Assembly: GCF_009208555.1 (NCBI RefSeq)
Contig: NZ_WFLI01000002.1
Coordinates: forward strand, 1 to 64,000
DNA length: 64,000 bases
Origin: Janthinobacterium violaceinigrum
GTDB lineage: Bacteria > Pseudomonadota > Gammaproteobacteria > Burkholderiales > Burkholderiaceae_D
Reading direction: 5' to 3'
How positions within the stretch are numbered: position 1 is the first letter of the stretch; each line of letters opens with the position of its first letter. The notes under the pieces were generated by a model, which did not search any database, was not told where the DNA came from, and saw only the letters and a list, made by a program, of their open reading frames with translations. Position numbers and translations under genes: made by a program. This document shows positions 26,600-34,929 of the stretch, piece by piece.

Positions 26600-27499
26600 T
26601 TACGCTTTCGCCGGCAAATCGATGCCCGGGAAAGTCTTGATAACGGCCGCATCGTCCTCGCCGCCAAAACCGGCGGCCGACGCCTGCATGAACATCTGGT
26701 GCGCCGTGGCCGACAACGGTAATGGGAACACGCTTTTTTTCGCGTAATCGAGCACGATGCCGAGGTCTTTCACAAAAATATTCACGGCCGACAGCGGCGT
26801 GTAGTCGCCCTTCAAGATGTGCGGCACGCGGTTCTGGAACATCCAGGAACTGCCGGCACTGTTCGAAATCACTTCGTACAGGGCATCCGGATCGCAGCCG
26901 GCGCGCAAGCCCAACGCCATCGCTTCGGCGGCGGCGGCGATGTGCACGCCGGCCAGCAGCTGGTTGATCATCTTGACTTTCGAGCCCTGTCCCGGCTGTT
27001 CGCCCAGGCGGTACAGGCGGGCGCAGATGGCGTCGAAGATGCCGGCGCAGGCATCGAAGGCATCGGGTGAGCCGGCCGCCATCACGGACATCTCGCCGGC
27101 AGCCGCCTTGGCCGCGCCGCCGGAAATGGGCGCGTCGATGAAGCGTAGTCCCATGGCCGCCAGGCGCGCGCCCAGCGCTTCGGCAAATTCCGGCGCCACG
27201 GTGGCGCAGGCGATGACCACGCTGCCCGGCGCCAGCGCGCTGGCCGCGCCGTGCTCGCCAAACAGCACGCTTTCCGTCTGCTGCGCATTGACGACGACGA
27301 TCAGCAAGGCTTGCACCTGCGCCGCCAGCGCGGCAGGCGAGGACGCCGCATGGGCGCCCGACTCCACCAGCTTTTGCACGGTGTCGGGGCGCACGTCGCA
27401 GGCATGCACGGCGAAGCCCGCGCGCAGCAGCGACTGCGCGATGCCCATGCCCATGGCGCCCAGGCCGATCACGCCCACTTTTTCAATTGCTGTACTCAT
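26600..27499 (-). CDS. ltnD: L-threonate dehydrogenase
   Basis: 299 residues, beta-hydroxyacid dehydrogenase superfamily. The NAD motif is VGVIGLGAMGMGIAQSLLRAG, the substrate signature is FIDAPISGGAAKAAAG, and the catalytic Lys lies in GQGSKVKMINQLLAGVH. It oxidises L-threonate to 2-oxo-tetronate. Presence of both ltnD and denD in one operon predicts growth on threonate and erythronate. It is separated from the transporter gene by 16 bases. Confidence 0.9.
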   Translation of the reverse strand: MSTAIEKVGVIGLGAMGMGIAQSLLRAGFAVHACDVRPDTVQKLVESGAHAASSPAALAAQVQALLIVVVNAQQTESVLFGEHGAASALAPGSVVIACATVAPEFAEALGARLAAMGLRFIDAPISGGAAKAAAGEMSVMAAGSPDAFDACAGIFDAICARLYRLGEQPGQGSKVKMINQLLAGVHIAAAAEAMALGLRAGCDPDALYEVISNSAGSSWMFQNRVPHILKGDYTPLSAVNIFVKDLGIVLDYAKKSVFPLPLSATAHQMFMQASAAGFGGEDDAAVIKTFPGIDLPAKA

Positions 27500-27515
27500 C
27501 GTTTGCTCCAGATAT

Positions 27516-28844
27516 TTATTTGTTCACCAGCTTGGCCGGCACGCGCATGATGATGGCCGCGCCGATCACCAGAATGGCTGCCAGCAGGTAGATGGCGATG
27601 TCGGTCGACTGCGTCAGGTCCTTGATGGAACCGATCATGTACGGCGCCGCGAAGCCGGCCAGGTTGCCCACCGAATTGATGGCGGCGATGCCGGCGGCGG
27701 CCGAGACGCCGCCCAGGAAGGCCGTCGGCAGGCTCCAGAACATGGGCGAGGCAGCCAGGATGCCGCCGGCGGCGATCGTCAGGAAGAAGATGGCCCACCC
27801 CGTGTTGTGGGCGCCGGCCAGCGCGCTGCAGACGATGGCGGCGGCGCCCACCACCAGCGGGATGGCCATGTGCCAGCGCCGTTCGCGGTACTTGTCCGAG
27901 CTGCGCCCCAGCAGAATCATGGACGCCACGGCAAACGAATACGGAATCGCCGTGAACAGGCCGATATTGAGCACGCCCGTCACGCCGGCCGCCTTGATCA
28001 GGCTGGGCAGCCAGAAGGTCAGCGAATACTGGCCCATCACGCAGCAGAAATAGATCAGGGCCATGACCCAGATGCGCGGGTCGGCAAACATGGCGCGGAT
28101 CGACGGGTGCGATACCTTGCCCTGCGCTTCCGTGGCGATGCGCTGTTCGAGGATGACTTTTTCGTCTTCCGTCAGCCACTTCGCGGCGCGGATGCTGTTG
28201 TCGAGGTAGAGCAGCACGGCCACGCCCATCAGCGCGGCGGGAATCGCTTCGAGCACGAACATCCACTGCCAGCCCGCATAGCCGTGCCAGCCGGCGAAGG
28301 TTTCCATGATCCAGCCCGACAGCGGCCCGCCGATCAGGCCCGCCACGGGAATGGCGGCCATGAAGGTGCACACCATGCGCGCGCGGCGCTCGGACGGATA
28401 CCAGTAGGTCAGATACAGAATGATGCCGGGGAAGAAGCCCGCCTCGGCGATGCCGAGCAGGAAGCGCATGATGTAGAACTGCGTCGGCGTGGTGACGAAC
28501 ATGAAGGCGCCCGAAATGATGGCCCAGGTGATCATGATACGGGCGATCCACACGCGCGCGCCGATCTTGTGCAGCATGACGTTGCTGGGCACTTCGAACA
28601 GGAAGTAGCCAAGGAAGAACACGCCCGCACCCAGGCCGTACACGGTTTCCGAGAACTGCAGGTCGGCCAGCATCTGCAGCTTGGCGAAGCCCACGTTGAC
28701 GCGGTCGAGATAGGCGACGATGTAGCACAGCATGAGGAAGGGAATGATGCGCCAGGTCACCTTGCGGTAGACGGCGTCGTCGATGGTTTTCTGGCTTGCG
28801 GCGGTGCCGGCCGGCTGGCCCGGCATTGTCTGTGACACTTCCAT
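27516..28844 (-). CDS. MFS transporter, anion:cation symporter family, probable tetronate importer
   Basis: 442 residues with 12 predicted membrane helices. The pattern LDRVNVGFAKLQM near the N-terminus, FFLGYFLFEVPSNVMLHKIGAR and LLGIAEAGFFPGIILYLTYWYP are typical of the ACS/phthalate-glucarate type family of sugar-acid symporters. As first gene of the operon and divergent from the regulator, it most likely imports threonate or erythronate with protons. This substrate assignment comes from context. Confidence 0.9.
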   Translation of the reverse strand: MEVSQTMPGQPAGTAASQKTIDDAVYRKVTWRIIPFLMLCYIVAYLDRVNVGFAKLQMLADLQFSETVYGLGAGVFFLGYFLFEVPSNVMLHKIGARVWIARIMITWAIISGAFMFVTTPTQFYIMRFLLGIAEAGFFPGIILYLTYWYPSERRARMVCTFMAAIPVAGLIGGPLSGWIMETFAGWHGYAGWQWMFVLEAIPAALMGVAVLLYLDNSIRAAKWLTEDEKVILEQRIATEAQGKVSHPSIRAMFADPRIWVMALIYFCCVMGQYSLTFWLPSLIKAAGVTGVLNIGLFTAIPYSFAVASMILLGRSSDKYRERRWHMAIPLVVGAAAIVCSALAGAHNTGWAIFFLTIAAGGILAASPMFWSLPTAFLGGVSAAAGIAAINSVGNLAGFAAPYMIGSIKDLTQSTDIAIYLLAAILVIGAAIIMRVPAKLVNK

Positions 28845-28936
28845 GCTTGTCTCCTGATCGCGGGGGGATCGACCGTGCCGGGTTTTTATGGTCCACCGGA
28901 GGTGGCTGGCAACTTGTCTAAAATTTGTATGGATGT

Positions 28937-28965
28937 ATATTATGTGTGTGTTTTATGTGTGTCAA
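28937..28965 (-). promoter_or_regulatory. sigma-70 promoter of the tetronate operon
   Basis: On the minus strand: -35 TTGACA (28960-28965), 17-bp spacer, -10 TAATAT (28937-28942). This is near-consensus and lies about 90 bases upstream of the transporter start. Confidence 0.75.
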
Positions 28966-28969
28966 GCTG

Positions 28970-28982
28970 TATATTCCATATA
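28970..28982. promoter_or_regulatory. candidate operator TATAT-TCC-ATATA
   Basis: A 13-bp inverted repeat with five-base arms lies just upstream of the operon -35 box and about 50 bases before the regulator start. Its position and symmetry fit a GntR/FadR-type operator. AT-rich repeats (TATGTGTGTG, TGTATGGATGTATAT) flank it. Confidence 0.4.
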
Positions 28983-29033
28983 ATGCCAAGCAGGCAAGCC
29001 CACTTGAGAACCGTTAGCACAAGGATGCACCCG

Positions 29034-29846
29034 ATGGACCGCACGTTCAGCTTTACCCTTCCCCCGCCGGAGCCCGCCGCGGGCAGCTTTACCACCGGCA
29101 CCCTGGGCGCGCGGGTGGCGGCGCGGCTGCGCCAGCAAATCCACAACGATGGCCTGGCCGGCGGCACGCGCCTGCCATCGGAGCAGGCGATGGCCACGCA
29201 CTTCGGCGTCAGCCGCACGGTGCTGCGCGAAGCCATCGCCGTGCTGCAGGCGGACGGCATCGTCGCCACGCGCAAGGGCAGCGGCACGTTCGTGTGCGCG
29301 CAGGATGGCGCGAAGGCGGGCGAACGGGGCGATGCGCTGACGGAGCAATCGGTGCAATCGCTGCTGAACCTGATCGAGGTGCGGCAAGGCCTGGAAGCGG
29401 AGATCGCCGCGCTGGCGGCCGTGCGGCGCACGCCGGGCCAGCTGGCCGACATCGAACACGCGCTGCGGCGCATCGAGGAAGCGGTGGCGGCCGGCGTCGA
29501 TGGCGTGGAAGAAGACGTGCGCCTGCACCTGTGCATCGCCGAGGCGACGGGCAACCCCTACTGGCCGAAATTCGTCGCCATGTTCGCCGACCCGATCCGC
29601 TCGGCCGTCAAGGTGACGCGTGCGAATGAAGCGCGACGCACGGACTTTTCCATCGAAGTGCGGCGCGAGCATGAAAAGATCGTGCAAGCCATCGCCGCCG
29701 GCGACCCGCAGCGGGCGCGCCAGGCGGCCATGGAACACATGCAGCACGCGGCCGAGCGCGTGCGCCTGGCCGACCGCGAATTCTGGCGCGGCGACGGCGG
29801 CGCGCTGGCGCGCACCCTGGGACGCGATCCCATCATGCAGAAATAG
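29034..29846 (+). CDS. GntR/FadR family regulator, probable regulator of tetronate operon
   Basis: 270 residues from the ATG at 29034 with AAGGA at 29021-29025. The winged helix includes LRQQIHNDGLAGGTRLPSEQ, FGVSRTVLREAIAVLQADG and RKGSGTFV. The C-terminal FCD domain has HLCIAEATGNPYW and IVQAIAAGDPQRARQAAMEHM, with the metal-binding Asp/His pattern. It is divergent from the six-gene tetronate operon, with a long AT-rich shared promoter region, so it is probably its repressor, relieved by a tetronate intermediate. The function is inferred from context. Confidence 0.88.
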   Translation: MDRTFSFTLPPPEPAAGSFTTGTLGARVAARLRQQIHNDGLAGGTRLPSEQAMATHFGVSRTVLREAIAVLQADGIVATRKGSGTFVCAQDGAKAGERGDALTEQSVQSLLNLIEVRQGLEAEIAALAAVRRTPGQLADIEHALRRIEEAVAAGVDGVEEDVRLHLCIAEATGNPYWPKFVAMFADPIRSAVKVTRANEARRTDFSIEVRREHEKIVQAIAAGDPQRARQAAMEHMQHAAERVRLADREFWRGDGGALARTLGRDPIMQK

Positions 29847-29855
29847 CCTGCCCGT

Positions 29856-30482
29856 TCAGGGATAGCTGGGCCGGCGCATCCGGAACAGGCTCTCCGGACC
29901 GATCTCAAAATAGTCTGCCGGTCCGCCGCCGCGCAGTATCGGCGCAGCGGCCGCCGTGTCGTACACGCCGTCCCTGAGCAGATGGCGCGCGATATGCACG
30001 CCCACCACTTCGCCCAGCACCAGCCAGCTGCCGACGCCCTCGCCATTCAATCCCTGCAGCTCGATGATCTGCGTGCGCCGGCATTCGAAGGACACGGGGC
30101 TTTCAGCCAGGCGCGGCACCGCGACGATGCGCGAGGCGAGCGGGGTCAGGCCGGCCAGCGCGAATTCGTCGACGTCGGGCGGCGCTGGCGCACAGCTGGC
30201 GTTCATGGCATCGGCCAGCGGGCGCGTCGCCAGGTTCCACACGAATTCGCCGTTCTCTTCGATATTGCGCAAGGTGTCCTTGCGGCCGATGCTGGAAAAA
30301 CCGATCAGCGGCGGCGTGTAATTGAAGGCGTTGAAAAAACTGTAGGGCGCCAGATTGAGCACGCCCGCGCTGCTGCGCGTGGCGATCCAGCCGATCGGGC
30401 GCGGCCCGACAATCGCGTTGAAGGGATCATGCGGCAGGCCGTGGCCTTGCGCAGGTTCATAAAAATGCATTTCCTCGGCCAT
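29856..30482 (-). CDS. flavin reductase family protein (FMN-binding split barrel)
   Basis: 208 residues from the ATG at 30482, preceded by AGGAAG. The sequence GPRPIGWIATRSSAGVLNLAPYSFFN is the FMN-binding segment, and later ENGEFVWNLATRPL and VSFECRRTQIIEL fit the flavin reductase-like domain. Members reduce flavin for a partner monooxygenase or act as uncharacterised flavoproteins. No partner oxygenase is adjacent. It converges on the tetronate regulator with only nine bases between. Confidence 0.88.
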   Translation of the reverse strand: MAEEMHFYEPAQGHGLPHDPFNAIVGPRPIGWIATRSSAGVLNLAPYSFFNAFNYTPPLIGFSSIGRKDTLRNIEENGEFVWNLATRPLADAMNASCAPAPPDVDEFALAGLTPLASRIVAVPRLAESPVSFECRRTQIIELQGLNGEGVGSWLVLGEVVGVHIARHLLRDGVYDTAAAAPILRGGGPADYFEIGPESLFRMRRPSYP

Positions 30483-30665
30483 GCGTCTTCCTGTCATAAC
30501 GGCGCCCACGCCAGCGCGCCTAGAGTGACAGCTTAACAAAATCATCGCGCGGGCGTGCTTTCCGGTACTGCCGGTGGCGCAATCTGCATTCTGCGCGAAA
30601 GCTGTTTACAGCGCCCTTGCAAATTTGCATACTGGTACACCTTCATCACGGGGACCGTGGAACAG

Positions 30666-31406
30666 ATGAGCATTGACCTTGCGCGGCAGGACCATGATTT
30701 TTCTATCGGCCGGCGCCCCCAGGGCCGCTATATCGCCGCAATCGGCTTGCTGCACCTGGCGCTGTTCTGGGCGGCCACGCGGCCGGTCCACACGGGAACC
30801 GAGGACGACGACCGCGTCTGGCTGCAACTGATGCCGCCATTGCCGCCAGCAAAAGGGGGCGCTGTCCCCATCGAAGCCGCGCCACCGCCTGCGCGCCTGC
30901 CTCCCCAGCCTTCCTTGCCTGCCCGCCCCGCCAGTGCGGCGGCCGCGCCAGCACCGAAGGATGCCGCCATCCCCACGCCGCCGGCATTGATGCCGGACCG
31001 GCCGCAAGACGACGCCCTGCCGGCCGAGGCGGCGCCAGCGGCTTCGAAGGCCGGCGCCCTCCCCCTGGCGCAGCAGGCCCTGCAGGCAGCCGGCGCCATC
31101 GACCGCCAGCTGCGCGCCGAGCATCCGCAGGAGTTCACGGCGCCGCCCGAGACGGCGCACACGCGCCTGGCGAAAGGCTTCGCGGAAGCGCATGCGGCGG
31201 TCAAGCCGAAGTGGTTCGAAGCGGCCCGCATCGAGCTGTTCAGCGCACCAAACGACCCCAAGCGCATCTACCGCATCATCACGGCGGCCGGCGAATACTG
31301 CATCTATTTACCGGACAAAGGCAGCATGTCGCTGAACCTCAGCGCGCGCTCCGGCTACGCCGGTTTTGGCGAAGGGACTGCGGCGCCTTGTCCCATCCGG
31401 TTTTAA
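30666..31406 (+). CDS. unknown single-span membrane protein with Pro/Ala-rich linker
   Basis: 246 residues from the ATG at 30666. One membrane segment lies near residues 20-36 (GRYIAAIGLLHLALFWAAT), with an inside-out orientation like TonB-type energy transducers. A ~120-residue Pro/Ala linker and a small C-terminal domain (WFEAARIELFS, KRIYRIITAAGEYCIYLPD) follow. I do not recognise the family; TonB function is not supported because the C-terminal motif is absent. Its stop TAA and the stop of the convergent helicase share the four bases TTAA, so they are directly abutted. Confidence 0.75.
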   Translation: MSIDLARQDHDFSIGRRPQGRYIAAIGLLHLALFWAATRPVHTGTEDDDRVWLQLMPPLPPAKGGAVPIEAAPPPARLPPQPSLPARPASAAAAPAPKDAAIPTPPALMPDRPQDDALPAEAAPAASKAGALPLAQQALQAAGAIDRQLRAEHPQEFTAPPETAHTRLAKGFAEAHAAVKPKWFEAARIELFSAPNDPKRIYRIITAAGEYCIYLPDKGSMSLNLSARSGYAGFGEGTAAPCPIRF

Positions 31407-33631
31407 TGATCCTGCTCCTGCGAGGCAGCCGCATATTGCTGCGCCCAGGCATGCGCTCCGGCCACATCCATCTGCAAGCTGGCATAGGATTTTTTCAGCA
31501 AATGCTCGGGCAGAGCCCAATCCCATTTTTCCCTGCGCAGATTGAATACACCCGCCAGCAGTTGCTGCGCGTCGGGCGGCGGCTGACTGGCAAATGCCCG
31601 CAAGCAGTGCGCAATCCTCTGCTCGCCGGTTTCCTTGGCGAAAATCTCGATTGCAGGACCCGATGCCGAGACACTCAAGCCAGCTTTGCGTAGTACTGCG
31701 GCCAGCGCTTCGTTCTGCTTGTCGCCAAGCCAGGTCAGCAGATAGATATTGCTTCCCATGCTCAGCATGACGCGTTGATCCAATCGACAACGCGCATAGC
31801 TGTCACGTCCTTCCTGCAACAAGAGGACTGCAGCGGCATCAAGAAAATGCGGCACCCCGGTGCCACGGTACAGCTCGCGCATGCGTTCCCTGATCTTTGC
31901 ATGCAACTGCCCTTTACCGCCGGTAAAAACAGGAGCCTTGCCGGTCGATGTCTTACTGACCAAAATGGTTTTTCCTTCTTCATCTATCGTCTCGACACGC
32001 CAGGTTTTTCCTGCAAACACGATATAGTCGCCAATGGACACGCTGCTTGAGATAGGCAAGGAACCCAGGACGCGGCTATCGCAAACCACTCGATATTCTT
32101 CTTCCGCAGCAAACGCAGCATAAAAAGAATAATGATTGACGATGCGCTCGCCTTTTGTGCCATGCAGCAGCACACCTGATGCCTCCTGCTGTATCAGTTC
32201 GAGCTTGCCCAGGTGCCGCAACATGTCGAGAAAATCAGGTTTGCCCAAGGCGGGAAAGGGACCTTGTACACACAGCGTGCGATAGGCGTCACCTGCCTGT
32301 ACGCCGCCACGCTGGGCAATCAGGGAAAGCAGTTGCTGGATAAGTGTCGAAAAGTGCAAACCATTCGTTTGCGGTGGTTCAACCCATTTTTCTTCCAGCA
32401 GGCTGACCATTGCAGCGAAAGTAAACAACCCTGTACGCAACTGAATATCCAGTGTGGAGTCCTTTGCCAACGCCTGTTCTGTGACATAGCCACGCAAGAT
32501 GGCCGGCTCGCCGGGACGCCGCCCGGAACGCCCCAGGCGCTGGCGCATGCTGGCCACCGATGGCGGCGATCCGATCTGGGCAATGCTTTTGACGGCGCCA
32601 ACATCGATCCCCAATTCCAGCGTATTGGTACAAATAGCGGTCGCATGCAAGGCCTTGTTCTTTAGCGCCGCTTCGGTTTCTTCCCGGATATCGCGCGACA
32701 AGTTGCCATGATGTGGCCAGAACTCGTTGGTGACACGCTGCTGCTCGCAAAGCCGGCCCAAGGCATGCGCGTACTCCTCGACCAGCCCGCGTGTATTAGG
32801 AAAGACCAGATTGTTTGAACCGCACAAGGTGTCGAACAGATCTTGAACGATGAAACTGGTCGTGATGGCGGGGGCATCCTGTTGCTCTGCCAGCAAATGC
32901 GAAGGCTCCACATATCCTTTGATTTCGAGCTGCAGACGCACCGGATCGGAATTGGAGTTGATGACTTCGACAGCACTGCCACCGCGCACACGCAAAAATT
33001 CAGCTGCCATTCCAAGGTCACCTAGGGTCGCGGACAGGCCAACACGCATCACCTTGCGCCCCACCGCCAATTCCATGCGCTGCATCAGCGACTGCAACTG
33101 CTTGCCCCGCTCAGTGCCGATAAAAGCATGTAACTCGTCCACCACAATATAACGTAGCTTGGCAAACAACTGCGGCGCCTGAAAGCCACGATTGCACAAC
33201 ATCGCTTCCAACGACTCCGGGGTAATGAGCACCACGCCCGATGGCTGCTTGAAAAAACGGTTTTTTGACGAAGATGAAATATCGCCATGCCAGGGCCAGA
33301 CGGGAAGCTCCAGCTGTTCGCACAGTCGCTCCAAGCGCATGAACTGGTCATTTATCAGCGCCTTGATCGGACTGATATAAATACACAAACCGGTATCTCT
33401 GGTATCGGCCAGTAAATGCGTCAGGATGGGAAAAAAAGCAGCCTCGGTCTTGCCTGCAGCAGTGGCGGCGGCAATCAGCACATCGCGATCGCAGCCGACC
33501 AGCGCAGGAATCGCGCGTTCCTGCGCGTCGCGCAGGACACTCCATTTTTCTGTCCATATCCAGCGCTGGATGCGTAGGTCCAGCATGCCAAATGCGGTCG
33601 ATGTGCGCTCTGCGTCAGCACGCACGATCAT
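31403..33631 (-). CDS. sngC: Lhr-like superfamily 2 helicase, Shango SngC-like
   Basis: 742 residues. Walker A AATAAGKTEA (about 55-64), DEAH-box variant DELH (about 164-167), motif III SATLGD (about 199-204) and motif VI RQRLGRSGRRPG. It resembles the large helicases that accompany BrxD-type ATPases in defence loci (BrxHI, SngC) rather than housekeeping Lhr, which is much longer. The C-terminal half has no recognised domain. Its start overlaps the ATPase gene stop by four bases. Composition is visibly AT-richer than its neighbours. It probably unwinds or translocates on DNA during antiphage defence; the exact substrate is unknown. Confidence 0.85.
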   Translation of the reverse strand: MIVRADAERTSTAFGMLDLRIQRWIWTEKWSVLRDAQERAIPALVGCDRDVLIAAATAAGKTEAAFFPILTHLLADTRDTGLCIYISPIKALINDQFMRLERLCEQLELPVWPWHGDISSSSKNRFFKQPSGVVLITPESLEAMLCNRGFQAPQLFAKLRYIVVDELHAFIGTERGKQLQSLMQRMELAVGRKVMRVGLSATLGDLGMAAEFLRVRGGSAVEVINSNSDPVRLQLEIKGYVEPSHLLAEQQDAPAITTSFIVQDLFDTLCGSNNLVFPNTRGLVEEYAHALGRLCEQQRVTNEFWPHHGNLSRDIREETEAALKNKALHATAICTNTLELGIDVGAVKSIAQIGSPPSVASMRQRLGRSGRRPGEPAILRGYVTEQALAKDSTLDIQLRTGLFTFAAMVSLLEEKWVEPPQTNGLHFSTLIQQLLSLIAQRGGVQAGDAYRTLCVQGPFPALGKPDFLDMLRHLGKLELIQQEASGVLLHGTKGERIVNHYSFYAAFAAEEEYRVVCDSRVLGSLPISSSVSIGDYIVFAGKTWRVETIDEEGKTILVSKTSTGKAPVFTGGKGQLHAKIRERMRELYRGTGVPHFLDAAAVLLLQEGRDSYARCRLDQRVMLSMGSNIYLLTWLGDKQNEALAAVLRKAGLSVSASGPAIEIFAKETGEQRIAHCLRAFASQPPPDAQQLLAGVFNLRREKWDWALPEHLLKKSYASLQMDVAGAHAWAQQYAAASQEQDH

Positions 33632-34929
33632 ATCCGGAAGCCGGCAAAATCTTCGTCCGGCTCCAGTTGTGCATCGGCGACACCACCGGTATCAACAAAC
33701 ACATCGACCTCCTCCAGCAACTCCTGCCAGCGTGCCGCAGGATTTTGCTCGAGCACCGCCAGCAAGCCGACAAAAGAGGTGATCGTGGTGCGCGGCGTCC
33801 TGAAATACACTTCGCCGACGCGACGCGCGCAATGCTCCATGTAAGCGTGAATCGCCTCGTCAGGCAGAGCGAATTTCTCAGCTACGCCATACGCATGGAC
33901 ATTGCGCAACTTTTGCAGCAACACATAAAAATCTTCGGGGGTCAGGCTGGCAAGGCGCAGCACAGGGCCGCTGTAATCGACCAGGCCGGCTGCGGCAAAA
34001 GTGTTTTCCGCCAGCCGGCTTTGCAACGCGGGATAGCTGAAAAGGCCACGGCGCGTATCGAGCAAAAACTCCGGCGTGCCACCCAAGATGAAACCCAGTC
34101 CTTCCGTATTGCCTTGTAGGGTGTCATTCAAGATACGTAATATCTGCTCATAATTAGCATTGCGCGCGGCCGTATTGGCCAGCTTGTACAAATTAACCAG
34201 TTCATCGAGACAGACGACGAAGCCAGCAAAACCGGCCAGCCGGACAAAGCGCGCGAACAACTTGAGCTGGTCGTAGAACGAGGCATCGTCAACGATGGCA
34301 CGCACGCCCAGTGCCTGGCGCGCTTCGGTCTTTGTATTGAATTCCCCACGCAGCCAGCGAATGGCGTCTGCCTTCAATTGCTCATTGCCCGTTTCAAAGC
34401 CTTTGTAGTAGGCGGCAATCACATCGGCAAAATCAAAGCCATTGACCATCTCCGTCAAATGATCGAGCTTGCGGCGTATCACCACTTCCGTCGCTTCGCC
34501 CTGCGCCGCAGCCTCTGCTTTCGCCGTCGAGACAAATTTCTCGACAATGCCTGTCATCGCGCCGCCGTCAGGCTTGGTACGCGTGGACAGGTTACGCATC
34601 AATTCGGCATACAGCGAGCGTGCCTGCCCGCCTGTGGCATGCAGGCGCCGGTCAGGATTCAGATCAGCATTGGCAGTAACGAGTTTCTTTTCCATCGCCA
34701 CGGCGCGTATCAGATTCAGGAAAAATGTCTTCCCGGAGCCATATTCGCCAATCACAAAGCGGATCGCCGAACCGCCATCAGCAAGCCTGTCCAGATCAGC
34801 CATCAGCGTTTCTATCTCACGCTTGCGGCCAACCTGTATCAAATGCTGCCCAACACGCGGCACCACACCGGCACGCAAGGACTGAAGGACGGCATCGCGG
34901 TCCTTGGGGCGGATAGGTGGCAAACTCAT
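33628..34929 (-). CDS. sngB: BrxD-like P-loop ATPase (DUF2791), Shango SngB-like
   Basis: 433 residues. Walker A GEYGSGKTFF (about 61-70) and a Walker B-like VVCLDELVNLYK lie in a AAA/ORC-type ATPase of the DUF2791 (BrxD) family, with the N-terminal GRKREIETLM feature. BrxD is the ATPase of type 2 BREX systems, and the same family forms the second gene of Shango. Here it is coupled by ATGA overlaps to both neighbours, so a fixed ratio of products is expected. It probably loads or activates the helicase. No other BREX gene is present in this window. Confidence 0.87.
   Translation of the reverse strand: MSLPPIRPKDRDAVLQSLRAGVVPRVGQHLIQVGRKREIETLMADLDRLADGGSAIRFVIGEYGSGKTFFLNLIRAVAMEKKLVTANADLNPDRRLHATGGQARSLYAELMRNLSTRTKPDGGAMTGIVEKFVSTAKAEAAAQGEATEVVIRRKLDHLTEMVNGFDFADVIAAYYKGFETGNEQLKADAIRWLRGEFNTKTEARQALGVRAIVDDASFYDQLKLFARFVRLAGFAGFVVCLDELVNLYKLANTAARNANYEQILRILNDTLQGNTEGLGFILGGTPEFLLDTRRGLFSYPALQSRLAENTFAAAGLVDYSGPVLRLASLTPEDFYVLLQKLRNVHAYGVAEKFALPDEAIHAYMEHCARRVGEVYFRTPRTTITSFVGLLAVLEQNPAARWQELLEEVDVFVDTGGVADAQLEPDEDFAGFRI

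Noticed and set aside
26817..28835. Long plus-strand frame opposite ltnD and the MFS gene
   Set aside because: Low-complexity Arg/His/Ala translation, antisense to two clear genes.
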